This document shows, one piece after another, positions 54,831-64,000 of a DNA stretch of 64,000 bases. The notes under the pieces were generated by a model. That model saw nothing but the letters and a program-made list of their open reading frames with translations. It ran no database searches and was not told the origin of the DNA. The stretch comes from Athripsodes cinereus (taxonomy: Eukaryota > Arthropoda > Insecta > Trichoptera > Leptoceridae): contig OX388314.1 of NCBI GenBank assembly GCA_947579605.1, positions 11,281,982-11,345,981 on the forward strand. The letters run 5' to 3'. The position numbers and the translations under genes were made by a program. Position 1 is the first letter of the stretch, and each line of letters begins with the position of its first letter.

Positions 54831-55011
54831 CATATGTGATATTAACAAAAACACTGTTTACTTTTCACTATTGATTTATTACTCGAGTACTATCGTCAAG
54901 TTACCTTGACATTTTCAAAAGAACATTTTCAACTTGATTAACTTGACGAAAGTACTCGAGTAATAAATCAATAATGAAAAGTAAACAGTGTTTTTATTAA
55001 TATCAAATATG
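54831..55011. mobile_element. Fold-back element with about 70-bp arms
   Basis: The left arm CATATGTGATATTAACAAAA runs through ACACTGTTTACTTTTCACTA, TTGATTTATTACTCGAGTAC and CGTCAAGTTA. The right arm is its reverse complement with a few mismatches; the loop is about 35 bp. No coding sequence. Confidence 0.85.
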
Positions 55012-55053
55012 TTTAAAATGTCTTTTCACAATGTGAACACACAAACTCAAGAT

Positions 55054-55620
55054 CAGCGATGCACAAACCGCGGCCCGCCATCGAATTATATAATATTAAA
55101 AAAATTGTCAAGTCAATACCAGTGATAATCGAATATTCGGTTAAACTACCGGATACTTACACTGAGAAAAATACTAACGAAATTTCACAACGAATCATTG
55201 GTACGTACTATCAGCTTAGGACCAGAGATCGTACAAACGATTCATTAGTACGAATCTATAATATTAACTCCTCGCAAACAAGTTGTTGGTAAATTTACCA
55301 ATGATTTGTTTGCGAAGAGTTAATATTATAGATTTGTACCAATGAATCGTTTGTACGATCTCTGGTCCTAATCTGATAGTACCGTACCAATGATTCGTTT
55401 TGAGTATTTTTCTCAGTGTAATATTCGAGTAAATATTCTTTGAAAAAACCAAGGAGATTTTGAAATATTTCAAATTCCTATACCATTTTGAAAATTTGGT
55501 GACGGGGTGTAGAAATTTTAATGTATTAAAAATTTTAGTGTTAATTTTCTTATAGCAACCCGTCTTTTGCTCACAATCTTTCCGAGTGGTCCCTGTTCCC
55601 TATAAGTCTGCGCATCCCTG
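55054..55620. mobile_element. hAT-like non-autonomous element, interrupted
   Basis: Tips CAGCGATGCACA and TGCGCATCCCTG, flanked by CTCAAGAT (55046-55053) and CTCTAGAT (55621-55628), 7 of 8 identical. Shares the ATACCATTTTGAAAATTTGG block with the MITE at 24736-24960. A mariner-type MITE sits inside it. Confidence 0.8.
55160..55418. mobile_element. Mariner-type MITE (TA target site) nested in a hAT relic
   Basis: Ends CACTGAGAAAAATACT and AGTATTTTTCTCAGTG between TA dinucleotides (55158-55159 and 55419-55420). The arms are long and complementary (GAATCATTGGTACG, GATCGTACAAACGATTCATT, CTATAATATTAACTC), so the 259-bp element folds into one hairpin. Non-coding. Confidence 0.85.
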
Positions 55621-55629
55621 CTCTAGATC

Positions 55630-56330
55630 ATTTGATTATATTCAATAAATTTATGTTAAATACCATTAACATTCAGAAATAAATTACTTCAGATGTTTTA
55701 TGCAACTCATTTTGTGTGATTGGTGGTAAATCACTCAAACCCTTGACAAAAATGAATACATAGCTGATGATGTTTTTATATAGGTAAGTGCGATACATTG
55801 CATTTAAAATATTAGGTACTCAATATTAGGTAATAATATACAGTAGTTAGTTTAAACATAAGTTTATACTCCTTTAGTTTACAGAATTGTTGTAGGTATA
55901 CTTTGTATACATTATAGTTAAACATAAAAATGTGCTAGGTATACCTTTTATAATATACATTATTAAAAAGTTGTTTCACAGTAACATTAAATTAACCTCT
56001 GGAACATTAAATTAATTTATGTACTCAATTATCTTTACATAAGGTCAAACTGTACGCCGATAATTATCTAAAATATTCAGGAAGGGTGGCAAATTTCATC
56101 ATCAGAAGATAAAAATAAAACAGCTCGTTTATTGAGTCACATTCATTGAGCGCATATTTTGAGTGATATCTTGCACTATACCTTTTGTGGACGATGAAAA
56201 ACACATGCCTAACTAGAACTGTGAATAAAAAATTCTCATCCAGCAAGCATTATATTTACACAGCATCAAACTGTTTATTTCTTAAGATTAAATAAATATA
56301 ATATACGATAAGCATTAAGTAAATATTTTA
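55630..56330. other. Upstream region of PNP2
   Basis: AT-rich; no element recognised apart from the core promoter at its end. Confidence 0.4.
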
Positions 56331-56336
56331 TCTGAG

Positions 56337-56373
56337 TATAAAAGAAAACAATAATAAGGTATCAACTCAGTTT
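56337..56373 (+). promoter_or_regulatory. PNP2 core promoter (TATAAAAG + TCAGTT)
   Basis: TATAAAAG at 56337-56344 is followed 32 bp later by an arthropod-type initiator TCAGTT (56367-56372, start at A56369). This leaves a 113-nt leader before the PNP2 ATG at 56482. It is the best-spaced TATA/initiator pair I found in the window. Confidence 0.65.
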
Positions 56374-56481
56374 AAAAAAAAATACTGTATTGGAAAATTA
56401 TCAAGAGCTCTTTATACAATTTCAAATAAAATTTTCAAAAGAAATATCAAAGTATAAACATCTAAAACGTGTAGATAAAAA

Positions 56482-56567
56482 ATGAACGTGTTTATGGAAG
56501 AATTGGAATCAAGCGAATTCAATGGGGAAAAAAATAAAAGTGAAATAAATCAAATGTCAAAATCAAT
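56482..56567 (+). CDS. PNP: PNP2 exon 1
   Basis: 28 codons plus two bases ending at GTAAGT. Encodes an acidic/polar leader with no signal peptide and no similarity that I can see to the PNP1 leaders. The start is the first ATG in frame behind the TATA/initiator pair. Confidence 0.8.
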
Positions 56568-59500
56568 GTAAGTTTACACTTCTATTTATTTTTAACTACC
56601 TAGTTATGAACATTGACATAATTTTATTTGATTTCTAAATCGACAAATAACACAACTGTTTAGAACATTGACATATTTCGTGTGAATTTGGGCATTCACA
56701 GATTTTTTTCTAGGGAGTAAAGTTCTGTCTCAGACATAGTCTGAGAAGGGTGATCCCTAAACTATTACCGTTTTATATGGAACTTCTAAGAAAGAGAGCA
56801 ACTGCCTGCAATTTTGTTTTTCTATAGATTGATTCTATTTTTATATTAATTTTGAATTTTGGTAAGACAGCTGTCCAACGATAATAATAACATTGTTCAC
56901 AATTAAAGAACCCATGTCTGCATAATGTAACAATTTTATGCAAAATCAAGACATAAATGATGTAATATTCTGAGCAAAATTTATAGTTTGCGGGATGGGG
57001 TCATTTCTGCATGGCTTCTGCCCGATCACATACTTCCCTGTATGACTGGGGGTGTGTGCATCCATTTAAATATATGTGCTTGTTTACGTATATGGATGTT
57101 CATGTATGTGTGGATGGATGTGTATGTGGGTGAGTGTGTTTATGCATATGCATGAGCATGTATGTTGTATCACAGGAGATTAAAAAGAGCAAGGTAAATA
57201 ACCATCGTTGTGCTGAAACAAAGCAGAGTTATATAACTGGCTCAGTCTGCCTTGATACGGGTTCAAGCTCAGTTAGGTAGATCTTATGATAAACTATTCT
57301 CTCTAAATACTTATATAGATAAAATTTATTGTAGGTTTTAACAAATAGGTAAGTATATAAAAATTGTAGTCTTGCATATAAAAAATGATTGTAAGAAATT
57401 CTTCGAACTCCTTATATCTCCGAGAACAATGTCAGAAGGTAATAGAAACATTAACAAATATTTAGGTGTAACGAGATTCAAATATAAAAGCTACGTATAT
57501 TTTGGAGGATATACTATAAACTTTTGTAACTCGAAATTTTGGTTAAGTAATTCGAATTTTTCTGCGGTCCCTTGAACTTCGAGATAGTCAAGTTTGACTG
57601 TATTAATAATAATTTTAGGTATACACATGAATGCTTAACAGAAACTGCGAATTATCTTTTGGAACGCACTCGCATGTCTCCGTCAATCGGAATCATATGC
57701 GGATCTGGGCTAGGTAAGATTTCAATAATTTATACATATTATGTTCTAAAATCACTCACTATTGTTAAAAGAGGTGACTCAATCGACGCACAATCGCTCT
57801 TCAAAGCTTTTGAAAATGTTGGTATACTTTCTCAAGGGGTAAAATACGTATTTTATTTTCCAGAAAGTGTAAAATCTATGATAAATAAAAACATGATCGA
57901 GCTAGTCCGAAATTAAGATATGAATATAATAGCATTATGAGTATACGCAACGACTCACATATATAGTTACAATGCACCGAACACAAATGAATGTGACACC
58001 CAAACCCAAGACAATTTGATAAAGGCCAATTATCATTTTTCCTGGCTGGGAATCGAACCCGGGATCTCATGACTTAAAAGTGTTCTCTTTGCGCTTAATT
58101 AATAAATTAAGTATTGAGCATTACCTAAATATTCCGGTTTTACACATTATGTAGATGCGGGTATATAGCAGTGTCGTGTTCAAGGTTATCATACCGGGTA
58201 GATCCACACTCAATAGATTAAAAGGTTTAAATAAGTTATTTTTAATAATATTACAGTGCCTTAGGTAAAAACAGTAGTTCCATTACACTTTAAATAATAA
58301 ATTATATTATTGCAATTATACAATACGAGTATACGAGTACATATAATATTATATTTATATAGTTTGACTCCATATTACTACATACATGTAGAATGGTCAC
58401 CCATCCAAGGACTGACAATGCCCAATATTACTTAAGTTGTTTTAGTTCTATATTATATATTTTGATAAATTATAATTTTTTAGGATCGCTGGCAAATACC
58501 CTAGAAAATACTATGTGTTTCCCCTATGAAAGTATTCCCAACTTTCCAGCCTGCACAGTAAAAGCCCACGCAGGTCAACTGGTTTTTGGATATCTAAAAA
58601 ATATTGCTATCGTCTGCATGCAAGGTAGATTCCATCCATACGAAGGTTATCCCTTATGGAAGGTATTTATTTCATTAAAACATTTCTTCCTTTCATAAGA
58701 TTAACTGGTCATACTAAATATATTAACTGGTCATACTCAATATAAAGGTCATACTATATTCTTCATCCACATTTTTCAGTGTTCTATGCCAGTGCGTGTC
58801 ATGAAATTACTCGGAGTGACACACCTCATCGTCACAAATGCGGCTGGTGGTCTAAACATTAAATTTAAAGTTGGAGACATAATGTTAATAAATGATCATA
58901 TAAATTTGATGGGATTTGCGGGCAATAGTCCACTATTTGGAACAAACGACGAGAGATTTGGACCAAGATTCCCTCCGATGAACAATGCATACGATAAGGA
59001 TCTGATACAAGTTGCAAAAGAGGTGCAATTACTAAGTTTAAACATGATTATTGGAAATATCAATGTGGATCATTATTCCAAATCAGTTTTTTTTAGATCG
59101 CTAAGGAGTTAAATATGTCTCATAAAGTTGACGAAGGAGTTTATTCATGTGTGGGTGGTCCTACTTATGAGACACCTGCTGAACTTCGGTTGTTATCGAT
59201 GTTCGGAATTGATGCCATCGGAATGTCCACTGTACATGAGGTAATATTCAAATTTATCATATTTTAATGTACCGATACAGTTACCTTCGTAAAAACATGC
59301 CATTATCATTTTATTTAACAAAATAAATCTTTCTGGAATCATTACCACTGTAAGCCAATATAATTCCAACATATAAAGTTTTAGAAGAAACAAAAGACAC
59401 TTTCGAAATGGGAAACTGTAATCCAGGCAACAATTTTAAACATTTTGTCAATTTCGCTAACAAATAAGCGGATGTCACATGAAATAATCGATATTTGCTC

Positions 59501-59808
59501 CCAAACTACTGAGTATTATCGGAGTCCCATTCAAAAAGTGATCCAGAGTCTCGAAGGTTTATTTAAAACAATATATTTATTGTATTTTTTTCCAGGTTAT
59601 AACGGCCAGGCACTGCAACATGACTGTATTCGCCTTTAGCCTCATAACCAATCTCTGCAGAGCTGATTTTAAATCTCACAAAGAAATAAACCACGACCAT
59701 GTTATAGATGCAGCCAAGCAAGCTCAAGATTCTCTTGTCATGTTCGTGACCAGATTTGTGAAGCGCATAGGAAAAAAAAACCATAATAATAAGCATGATA
59801 ATAATTAA
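56482..59808 (+). CDS. PNP: Purine nucleoside phosphorylase 2 (PNP2), spliced
   Basis: Second, compact PNP copy in the same orientation, starting 2.4 kb after the PNP1 stop. Exons are 56482-56567, 57619-57713, 58484-58662, 58780-59022, 59097-59240 and 59596-59808. Intron phases 2,1,0,0,0 and the lengths of exons 2-5 (95, 179, 243 and 144 nt) equal PNP1, so the two are tandem duplicates. The product is 319 aa with a polar extension of about 29 aa before YTHECL. Kept residues: GSGLG serine, [31 protein letters not shown], Glu of GGPTYET, GMSTVHE, SLITN and the His of INHDHV. Differences from PNP1: Gly to Ala before the phosphate-site His (KAHAG), Tyr for Phe in the base pocket (PTYET), and an Asn/His/Lys-rich C-terminus. 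No stop or frameshift, so it should be functional. The exon 4 donor (GTGCAA) is weak. Confidence 0.93.
57230..57290 (+). mobile_element. Possible tRNA-derived SINE fragment in PNP2 intron 1
   Basis: ACGGGTTCAAGCTCAGTTAG resembles a B box (GGTTCAAGCTC). Nothing else of a SINE is clear. A TG/ATG-rich stretch precedes it (57055-57170). Confidence 0.3.
57619..57713 (+). CDS. PNP: PNP2 exon 2
   Basis: 95 nt from AATTTTAG to [23 protein letters not shown] leads to GSGLG. Confidence 0.93.
58010..58080 (-). mobile_element. SINE fragment with B box, minus strand, PNP2 intron 2
   Basis: The plus strand GGGAATCGAACCCGGGATCT is the complement of a good B box, preceded by ATTTTTCCTGGCT. No cloverleaf. 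Confidence 0.55.
58484..58662 (+). CDS. PNP: PNP2 exon 3
   Basis: 179 nt. Encodes [16 protein letters not shown] and [14 protein letters not shown]. The KAHAG spelling, in place of the usual GHAG/GHVG, is the main active-site difference. Confidence 0.94.
58780..59022 (+). CDS. PNP: PNP2 exon 4
   Basis: 243 nt after [31 protein letters not shown] and [12 protein letters not shown] are visible. The donor is GTGCAA, weaker than the others. Confidence 0.93.
59097..59240 (+). CDS. PNP: PNP2 exon 5
   Basis: 144 nt between TTTTTTTTAG and GTAATA. Carries [10 protein letters not shown] and GMSTVHE. Confidence 0.93.
59596..59808 (+). CDS. PNP: PNP2 exon 6 (terminal)
   Basis: 70 codons plus TAA after TTTTTCCAG. 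Begins [19 protein letters not shown] and ends in an Asn/His/Lys-rich tail longer than in PNP1. No AATAAA follows closely; an ATTAAA at 59959-59964 is the nearest plausible poly(A) signal. A 13-base C run lies at 59830-59842 in the predicted 3' UTR. Confidence 0.93.
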   Translation, partial: VITARHCNMTVFAFSLITNLCRADFKSHKEINHDHVIDAAKQAQDSLVMFVTRFVKRIGKKNHNNKHDNN

Positions 59809-60325
59809 CAATAATCACTGTAGGCGTAGCCCCCCCCCCCCCTCACTTGAAGATAATTATGTACCTAGGTATATGTAAAATAATATGGATTTATATAAGT
59901 ATGTAGGTAATTTGATCCATGTTGCAATCAATGCATAAGGTTTTTCTTGCGACATAATATTAAATAGAATATAATTATAAATCTATCTGTGTAGTTTTTT
60001 TTTTCCAATGCTGGGAGGAAGTGGGAGTTATGAGAGAATTTCTTATCGCATTGATGATGATAGTGGATGAGTTGTTTCTTTGGCGTCGCTTTGGTGAAAC
60101 GAGAGCCTTTCATTTCGATTCTAAAACCGGTCATATTGTTCTGGCGCCTCAGATCTGCAGCAGCCTATTTGATGTCACAGGAAAATTTAATTATTTATTA
60201 TTAATTTTTTACTGTACATTGATCACAATATACATGTTTTTTAGCTGCCTTGCCAACTCGACATCATCTATATTCCATCCATAGATCTGAAATAATAATA
60301 ATTAAAGTTCAAATTGTGTTAGGTA

Positions 60326-62126
60326 CATGGAAAGTATGGTAAATTGGACCATTTTTGGGAAAAATCGATTTTCTCAAAAGTTTTTAACTCTGCATTAAAA
60401 TGGTTTTCTTACATTGAAAGAATAGATATTTAACAATAAAAAAACTTTATTGATTGAAACGTAATTGAACAGTAAGTAGGTATATCAAAAATGAGTAAAA
60501 CTAAAAATAGGGAATCGTTCCAATTTATCAGACTGGTCTGATAAATTGGACCACAAGTTTGATAAATTGGACTTAATGAGAAATTAGGTTTATCTATCAA
60601 TTAAAAGTATTGTATAAAAGTTCTTGATATACGAGTATGTTTGAAGAAGGAAATTACGTATCATTTTTTTTATTTTTTGATGCAAAGTGTCACAAATTAC
60701 TGGGTTATCATACAACCGGTTTTGTTTAACAAATCCGGTTAAGCAATGAAAAAATATGAATATTCTAAACATTTGTTGCTGATTGATCGAACTAGCAGGC
60801 GATAAAGTATTGAACTTAATTTTTCAGCGCTATTTAAAAGGGAGATCACGATCCATTTGAGACCAGAAATATGAGATTCCAAATAGATTGCTTCTATGGT
60901 TTGCATAAAGCGTTTCTCCATTGGTTACCATTACATCGTGATAGTGAAAATGGTGGAATTGGTGAATGTTGTCCATGTACACTGAAAGTGATCACTTAAG
61001 CCAGACTAGAACCAATTAATAAGCGTTGGGACGCCTTTTTTACTTCTTCTAATTACATTTTGCACAATGTTATATTGTGTAAACATGGTTCTCCAACCAG
61101 ATAATATCTGATTGTTATGTCATCTGCACCCAAATTCGGCTAAATAATAAAAAAATAGATAATAATCGCAACATGATTAATGTTGTATTTATTTAACTCT
61201 TTAGCTCTATTTATTGATGTAGATTCTGGCTGTTGTAACCGAATTATTTGTTTGTGCCTCTTCATAAATGAATTAAACCACGTTTTTTCGGCCATTTCTT
61301 TGGATCTGCTGAAATTATGGCTTATATATATTATTTTTTCGACAATTTTAAATGCCAACTTTCGCACATCTGTAATTGTCAAGCCAAATATTCTTTCCTC
61401 TAACATTAATAAGTGGCTTACTAGATGCTTTTCATCATCCTTGCTAAAAACATTTAGATGACTTTTATAGGTAACATTTATGTGTTGGATTTATCCAAAT
61501 GTCGCTTTATGTTGTTTTTGGAATTTTGTATTCTCTTGCACATTCATTAATGCTATTCCATCACTCTTAAACGATGTTATTGCACTTTGTAGATCTTCAG
61601 TTATCCACTTATAATATTTTTTTTAATTTTGTCTATCTAAAAATATTGAATCATGTGAACAATCACCAAAGTATTTAAAAGACAAATAATAAAATAAAAA
61701 TTAGTTGGTTAAATTGGACCGGTTAAATTTATCAAACTTTGAGCGGTCCATTTTAACCAACTTTGTCTATTTCATTGTTATCCTTAATTTTTTACATAAC
61801 TAACAAATATAGGTAATATACAATGTCATGCAGTGAATTCTATAAATATTTGTTTTAAATTAAATTTATTACAAAAACCACACACTAACTCTAAATAGTT
61901 TTATGCACTTGTGAAAATTGATACAATATTATATGGGTGTAATAAAAATAATATATTCTCCTCTCTCCGTGACATTTGATAATTTTGGCGGAAAACAAAT
62001 AATGATTTTTGAGTGAGGTTATTAACAGATTATAATGGTGTTACAAGTTTAATAATATAACATTCCAATACAATTTTATGCAAGTGGTCCAATTTAACGA
62101 ACGGTCCAATATACCATACTTTCCCC
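60326..62126 (-). mobile_element. pogo-like (Tc1/mariner superfamily) element, decayed, about 1.8 kb
   Basis: Tips CATGGAAAGTATGGTAAATTGGACC and the right end read inward GGGGAAAGTATGGTATATTGGACC, both next to TA. The motif GGTCCAATTTA recurs near both ends (60341, 60520-60575, 61703-61750 and 62082-62110). It includes a perfect 15-bp inverted pair at 60519-60550. The minus strand encodes a broken transposase. Confidence 0.75.
61110..61620 (-). pseudogene. pogo-like transposase N-terminal part (psq HTH + CENP-B HTH), broken
   Basis: Minus strand: WITEDLQSAITSF, then in shifted frame SINECAREYKIPKTT (psq-type helix-turn-helix), HLLMLEERIFGLTITDVRKL, AEKTWFNSFMKRHKQIIRLQ and PESTSINRA. The last three are the CENP-B-type DNA-binding domain of pogo/Tigger proteins. 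At least two frameshifts. No DDE catalytic domain found toward 60580. Confidence 0.7.
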
Positions 62127-62498
62127 TACTTCCTAATTTTAAAGTAGGTATACGATATAAGTTCAGAATATAAATAAGTTAAATTCACTCTTGAAGATTA
62201 ATACACTCACAAAAAAAAACATAGAAATCGATTTCAACTTAATTTGTTGGAAAATCATGTTTGTATAATTTTACCTATACGATTTTTACAACTTTCAAAT
62301 TGTGGTTTACACACCTATGTCCTGTATCCACTGCCACCTATAATACAAGCCTGGAAGCACAACTTGGCAACATTGTAATAGTTAATGTTGGGTGCCAAAA
62401 CACGTGTTAAAAAATCATCCGCTTCCGGGAATCACTCTGTTGTCTCACAAGTGCCAGCGTGTAGTGATCAGTGTATGTCCAGTAGTGTAACAGAGAAG

Positions 62499-62694
62499 AG
62501 GCCTGAGTCAACAACACACTAATGCGTCACGTTCCCGCTCCGCTAGCGTTCGGGTGCAGACGATGGTGCGCCAAAGTGTTAATTTTCGTAACTATTGTGT
62601 ATCTTAGTAACGAAATTGACACTTGCTTGCAACATCGTCTGCACCCGAACGCTAACTGGAACGTGAGACGAAAGTGTGTTGTTGACTCAGGCCT
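62499..62694. mobile_element. 196-bp palindromic MITE (family P), copy 2
   Basis: Tips AGGCCTGAGTCAACAACACA on both arms, then GTTAGCGTTCGGGTGCAGAC and GATG, and AATTTCGTTAC at the centre. Same length and arm organisation as 39179-39374 with diverged sequence. It sits in the 5' part of the calexcitin retrocopy. Confidence 0.8.
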
Positions 62695-62767
62695 AAGGAT
62701 AACAACACCGACTACTCGCAACAACACAGCGGGTGAAAGAGACAAAAATACTGTTTTGTCTACCACG

Positions 62768-63266
62768 ATGCCTATCTCAGATCTCCGTAAGAAGAAGCTT
62801 CTCTATGTGTCCAACGTTTTCTTTGATGTCAACCAAAGTGGAACGCTCGAAAAGAAATACTTCGAGTCGGCTATCGAGAAAATCTGCACTCTTCTTGGAT
62901 GGCCCCAGATTCGTAGAGACGTACGACACCATGACCAAGATATGGGATGGCCTGAGGCAGAGAACTGATGCCAATAAAGATGGAGAGTCCTCTGCAGTGG
63001 CAGCAGCGTTACATGAACTTCATCTTTGACCTAGAAGATGCTTCCAACTTAACTAAAAAGCCACGGCGCTCTTGAGATGGTCACGGACCATTAAACAGCG
63101 CCGATTACAAATTATCTTTTTATTATTATTATTATAACTAAGATTCGCAAATTAAAAGAACACATCCATGCACTTATATGTATAAATAGCCCATAAATAA
63201 CTCACAATTATTATTTTAAAATTTCGAAATAAAAATAAAGTTTTTACAGAACTAAAAAAAAAATAT
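62768..63266 (+). pseudogene. Calexcitin-like EF-hand protein, processed pseudogene
   Basis: ATG 62768 opens MPISDLRKKKLLYVSNVFFD, then VNQSGTLEKKYFE (first EF-hand loop) and ICTLLGWP. After a frameshift near 62905 it continues VETYDTMTKIWDGLRQRTDA, NKDGES. Then after an apparent deletion and a third frame comes QWQQRYMNFIFDLEDASN. Wording and order match calexcitin/sarcoplasmic calcium-binding proteins of insects. No introns across what should be several exons, two AATAAA (63228-63239) and an A run 15 nt later (63254-63263) mark a retrocopied mRNA. The 5' leader probably begins near 62400 and is split by the MITE at 62499-62694. Not functional. Confidence 0.85.
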
Positions 63267-63570
63267 TATTAAAAGTTAAACTTTAATAGCACTCGAATCC
63301 ATAATCCAATTAGAGTAGGTCTATGCTCAAATCCAAAGATTACTAATATGTAATAGCGCAAATTACATATTTGATAAAGTTCTTAGGTATCATGTATTTT
63401 GCAAAATTAATATACTTTAACAATGTATAAAATATGCCGCATCTAGTGCAATTGAGCAACTCTGATGGAATTTAATCAATACCTGGTACTCAACCATCTT
63501 TGAACTTTGACAAGGTATTTATAAATTCCCTTCTCAATATCATCTCTAGTATGTTTATTAATTATGATCA

Positions 63571-63760
63571 GAGATATGACTATTTGAAATAAAAGTATTT
63601 AAAATACAAATACAAAATACGTATTTTCATTTTGTATTTCAAATACCTTTTCGTAAAAAGTATTTTGTATTTTATTTGAAATACTTTTTTTGAGTATTTT
63701 GTATTTTACACAAAATACTTTTACAAAATACCTTTTTATTTGTTTGAAATAAAATTCTGC
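63571..63760. repeat. Iterated AAATACAAAATAC repeat, hAT-subterminal type
   Basis: A run of direct and inverted AAGTATTT, AAATACAAAATA and TATTTGAAATA units. Such runs commonly lie inside hAT ends. CAGAGATATGAC at 63569 could be a tip, but no matching right end was found. Confidence 0.5.
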
Positions 63761-63857
63761 CATTAATTGATATGCGCGTTTGCAAGCTTTTTTATGTCAA
63801 TTTGTTGAATTACTAATACAACGTTTCCATTAGAGTACTCCATATTTGAGATCTATT

Positions 63858-63998
63858 GCAGCATTTGAGAGAAGGATACTCAGAACAATCTACGGTCCTG
63901 TGAGAGATCATAATGGCTGGCGTCGTCGATACAACAAAGAGCTTTATGACATGTATGGAGAGCCCGATGTGATCGGCTCCATCAAGTGGGGCGCTTAA
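63858..63998 (+). pseudogene. RTE-like RT fragment at window edge
   Basis: AAFERRILRTIYGPVRDHNG, WRRRYNKELYDMYGEPDVIG and SIKWGA, then a stop. The same region as [17 protein letters not shown] at 29.9 kb. It may continue beyond the window. Confidence 0.75.
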
Positions 63999-64000
63999 GA

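Noticed and set aside
57372..57575. 67-codon frame just before PNP2 exon 2
   Set aside because: In intron 1, not in frame with the exon through a splice, and without PNP or other similarity.
62527..62766. 79-codon minus-strand frame
   Set aside because: Lies mostly in the palindromic MITE, where both strands read alike.
62522..62968. 148-codon frame reading through the MITE into the EF-hand segment
   Set aside because: Its first 57 codons are MITE sequence; the EF-hand homology starts at 62768 and breaks near 62905, so it is not a gene.

Overview
This window is AT-rich nuclear DNA of an insect, most likely a lepidopteran or a genome of similar make-up. That reading rests on spliced genes with GT/AG introns, TATA plus TCAGT-type initiators, abundant tRNA-derived SINEs and many transposon families. 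No species marker was identified. The only host genes I can support are two tandem, same-strand purine nucleoside phosphorylase (PNP) genes.

PNP1 has five shared exons at 48090-54098. It has two candidate 5' ends: a 17-nt coding exon at 15072 behind a TATA/initiator, and an exon at 35534/35538-35650. The gene may therefore span 39 kb, with an intron of up to 33 kb. PNP2 (56482-59808) is compact, and all five of its intron positions and phases match PNP1. Both encode complete enzymes of purine salvage (nucleoside + phosphate to base + ribose-1-phosphate) and most likely arose by tandem duplication. Their predicted N-termini and a few active-site positions differ.

Nearly everything else is mobile DNA.
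1-15 kb: a piggyBac relic, RTE-like LINE tails and a fold-back element with iterated motifs.
15.9-22.4 kb: a long CR1/L2-group LINE, antisense in PNP1 intron 1, with intact ORF1 (370 aa) and ORF2 (991 aa).
22.7-35 kb: a SINE, a hAT relic with perfect target-site duplications, hAT-like and palindromic MITEs, and several LINE 3' ends.
35-48 kb: SINEs, a 113-bp x 5 tandem array grown from a SINE tail, a 5'-truncated LINE, and an unclassified 797-bp inverted-repeat transposon.
48-54 kb, inside PNP1 introns: an R4/Dong-like LINE with a restriction-like endonuclease, an R1-clade LINE tail with clear target-site duplications, and a 62-bp poly(A)-tailed stub.
54-64 kb, around and after PNP2: fold-backs, a mariner-type MITE nested in a hAT relic, a decayed pogo-like element, a calexcitin processed pseudogene with a MITE in its 5' part, and an RTE fragment at the right edge.

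The most interesting biology is the PNP locus, with its alternative promoter and cassette-exon arrangement. Next come several transposon structures that may be undescribed: the 46963-47759 element, the 12.1-12.85 kb fold-back and the SINE-derived satellite.
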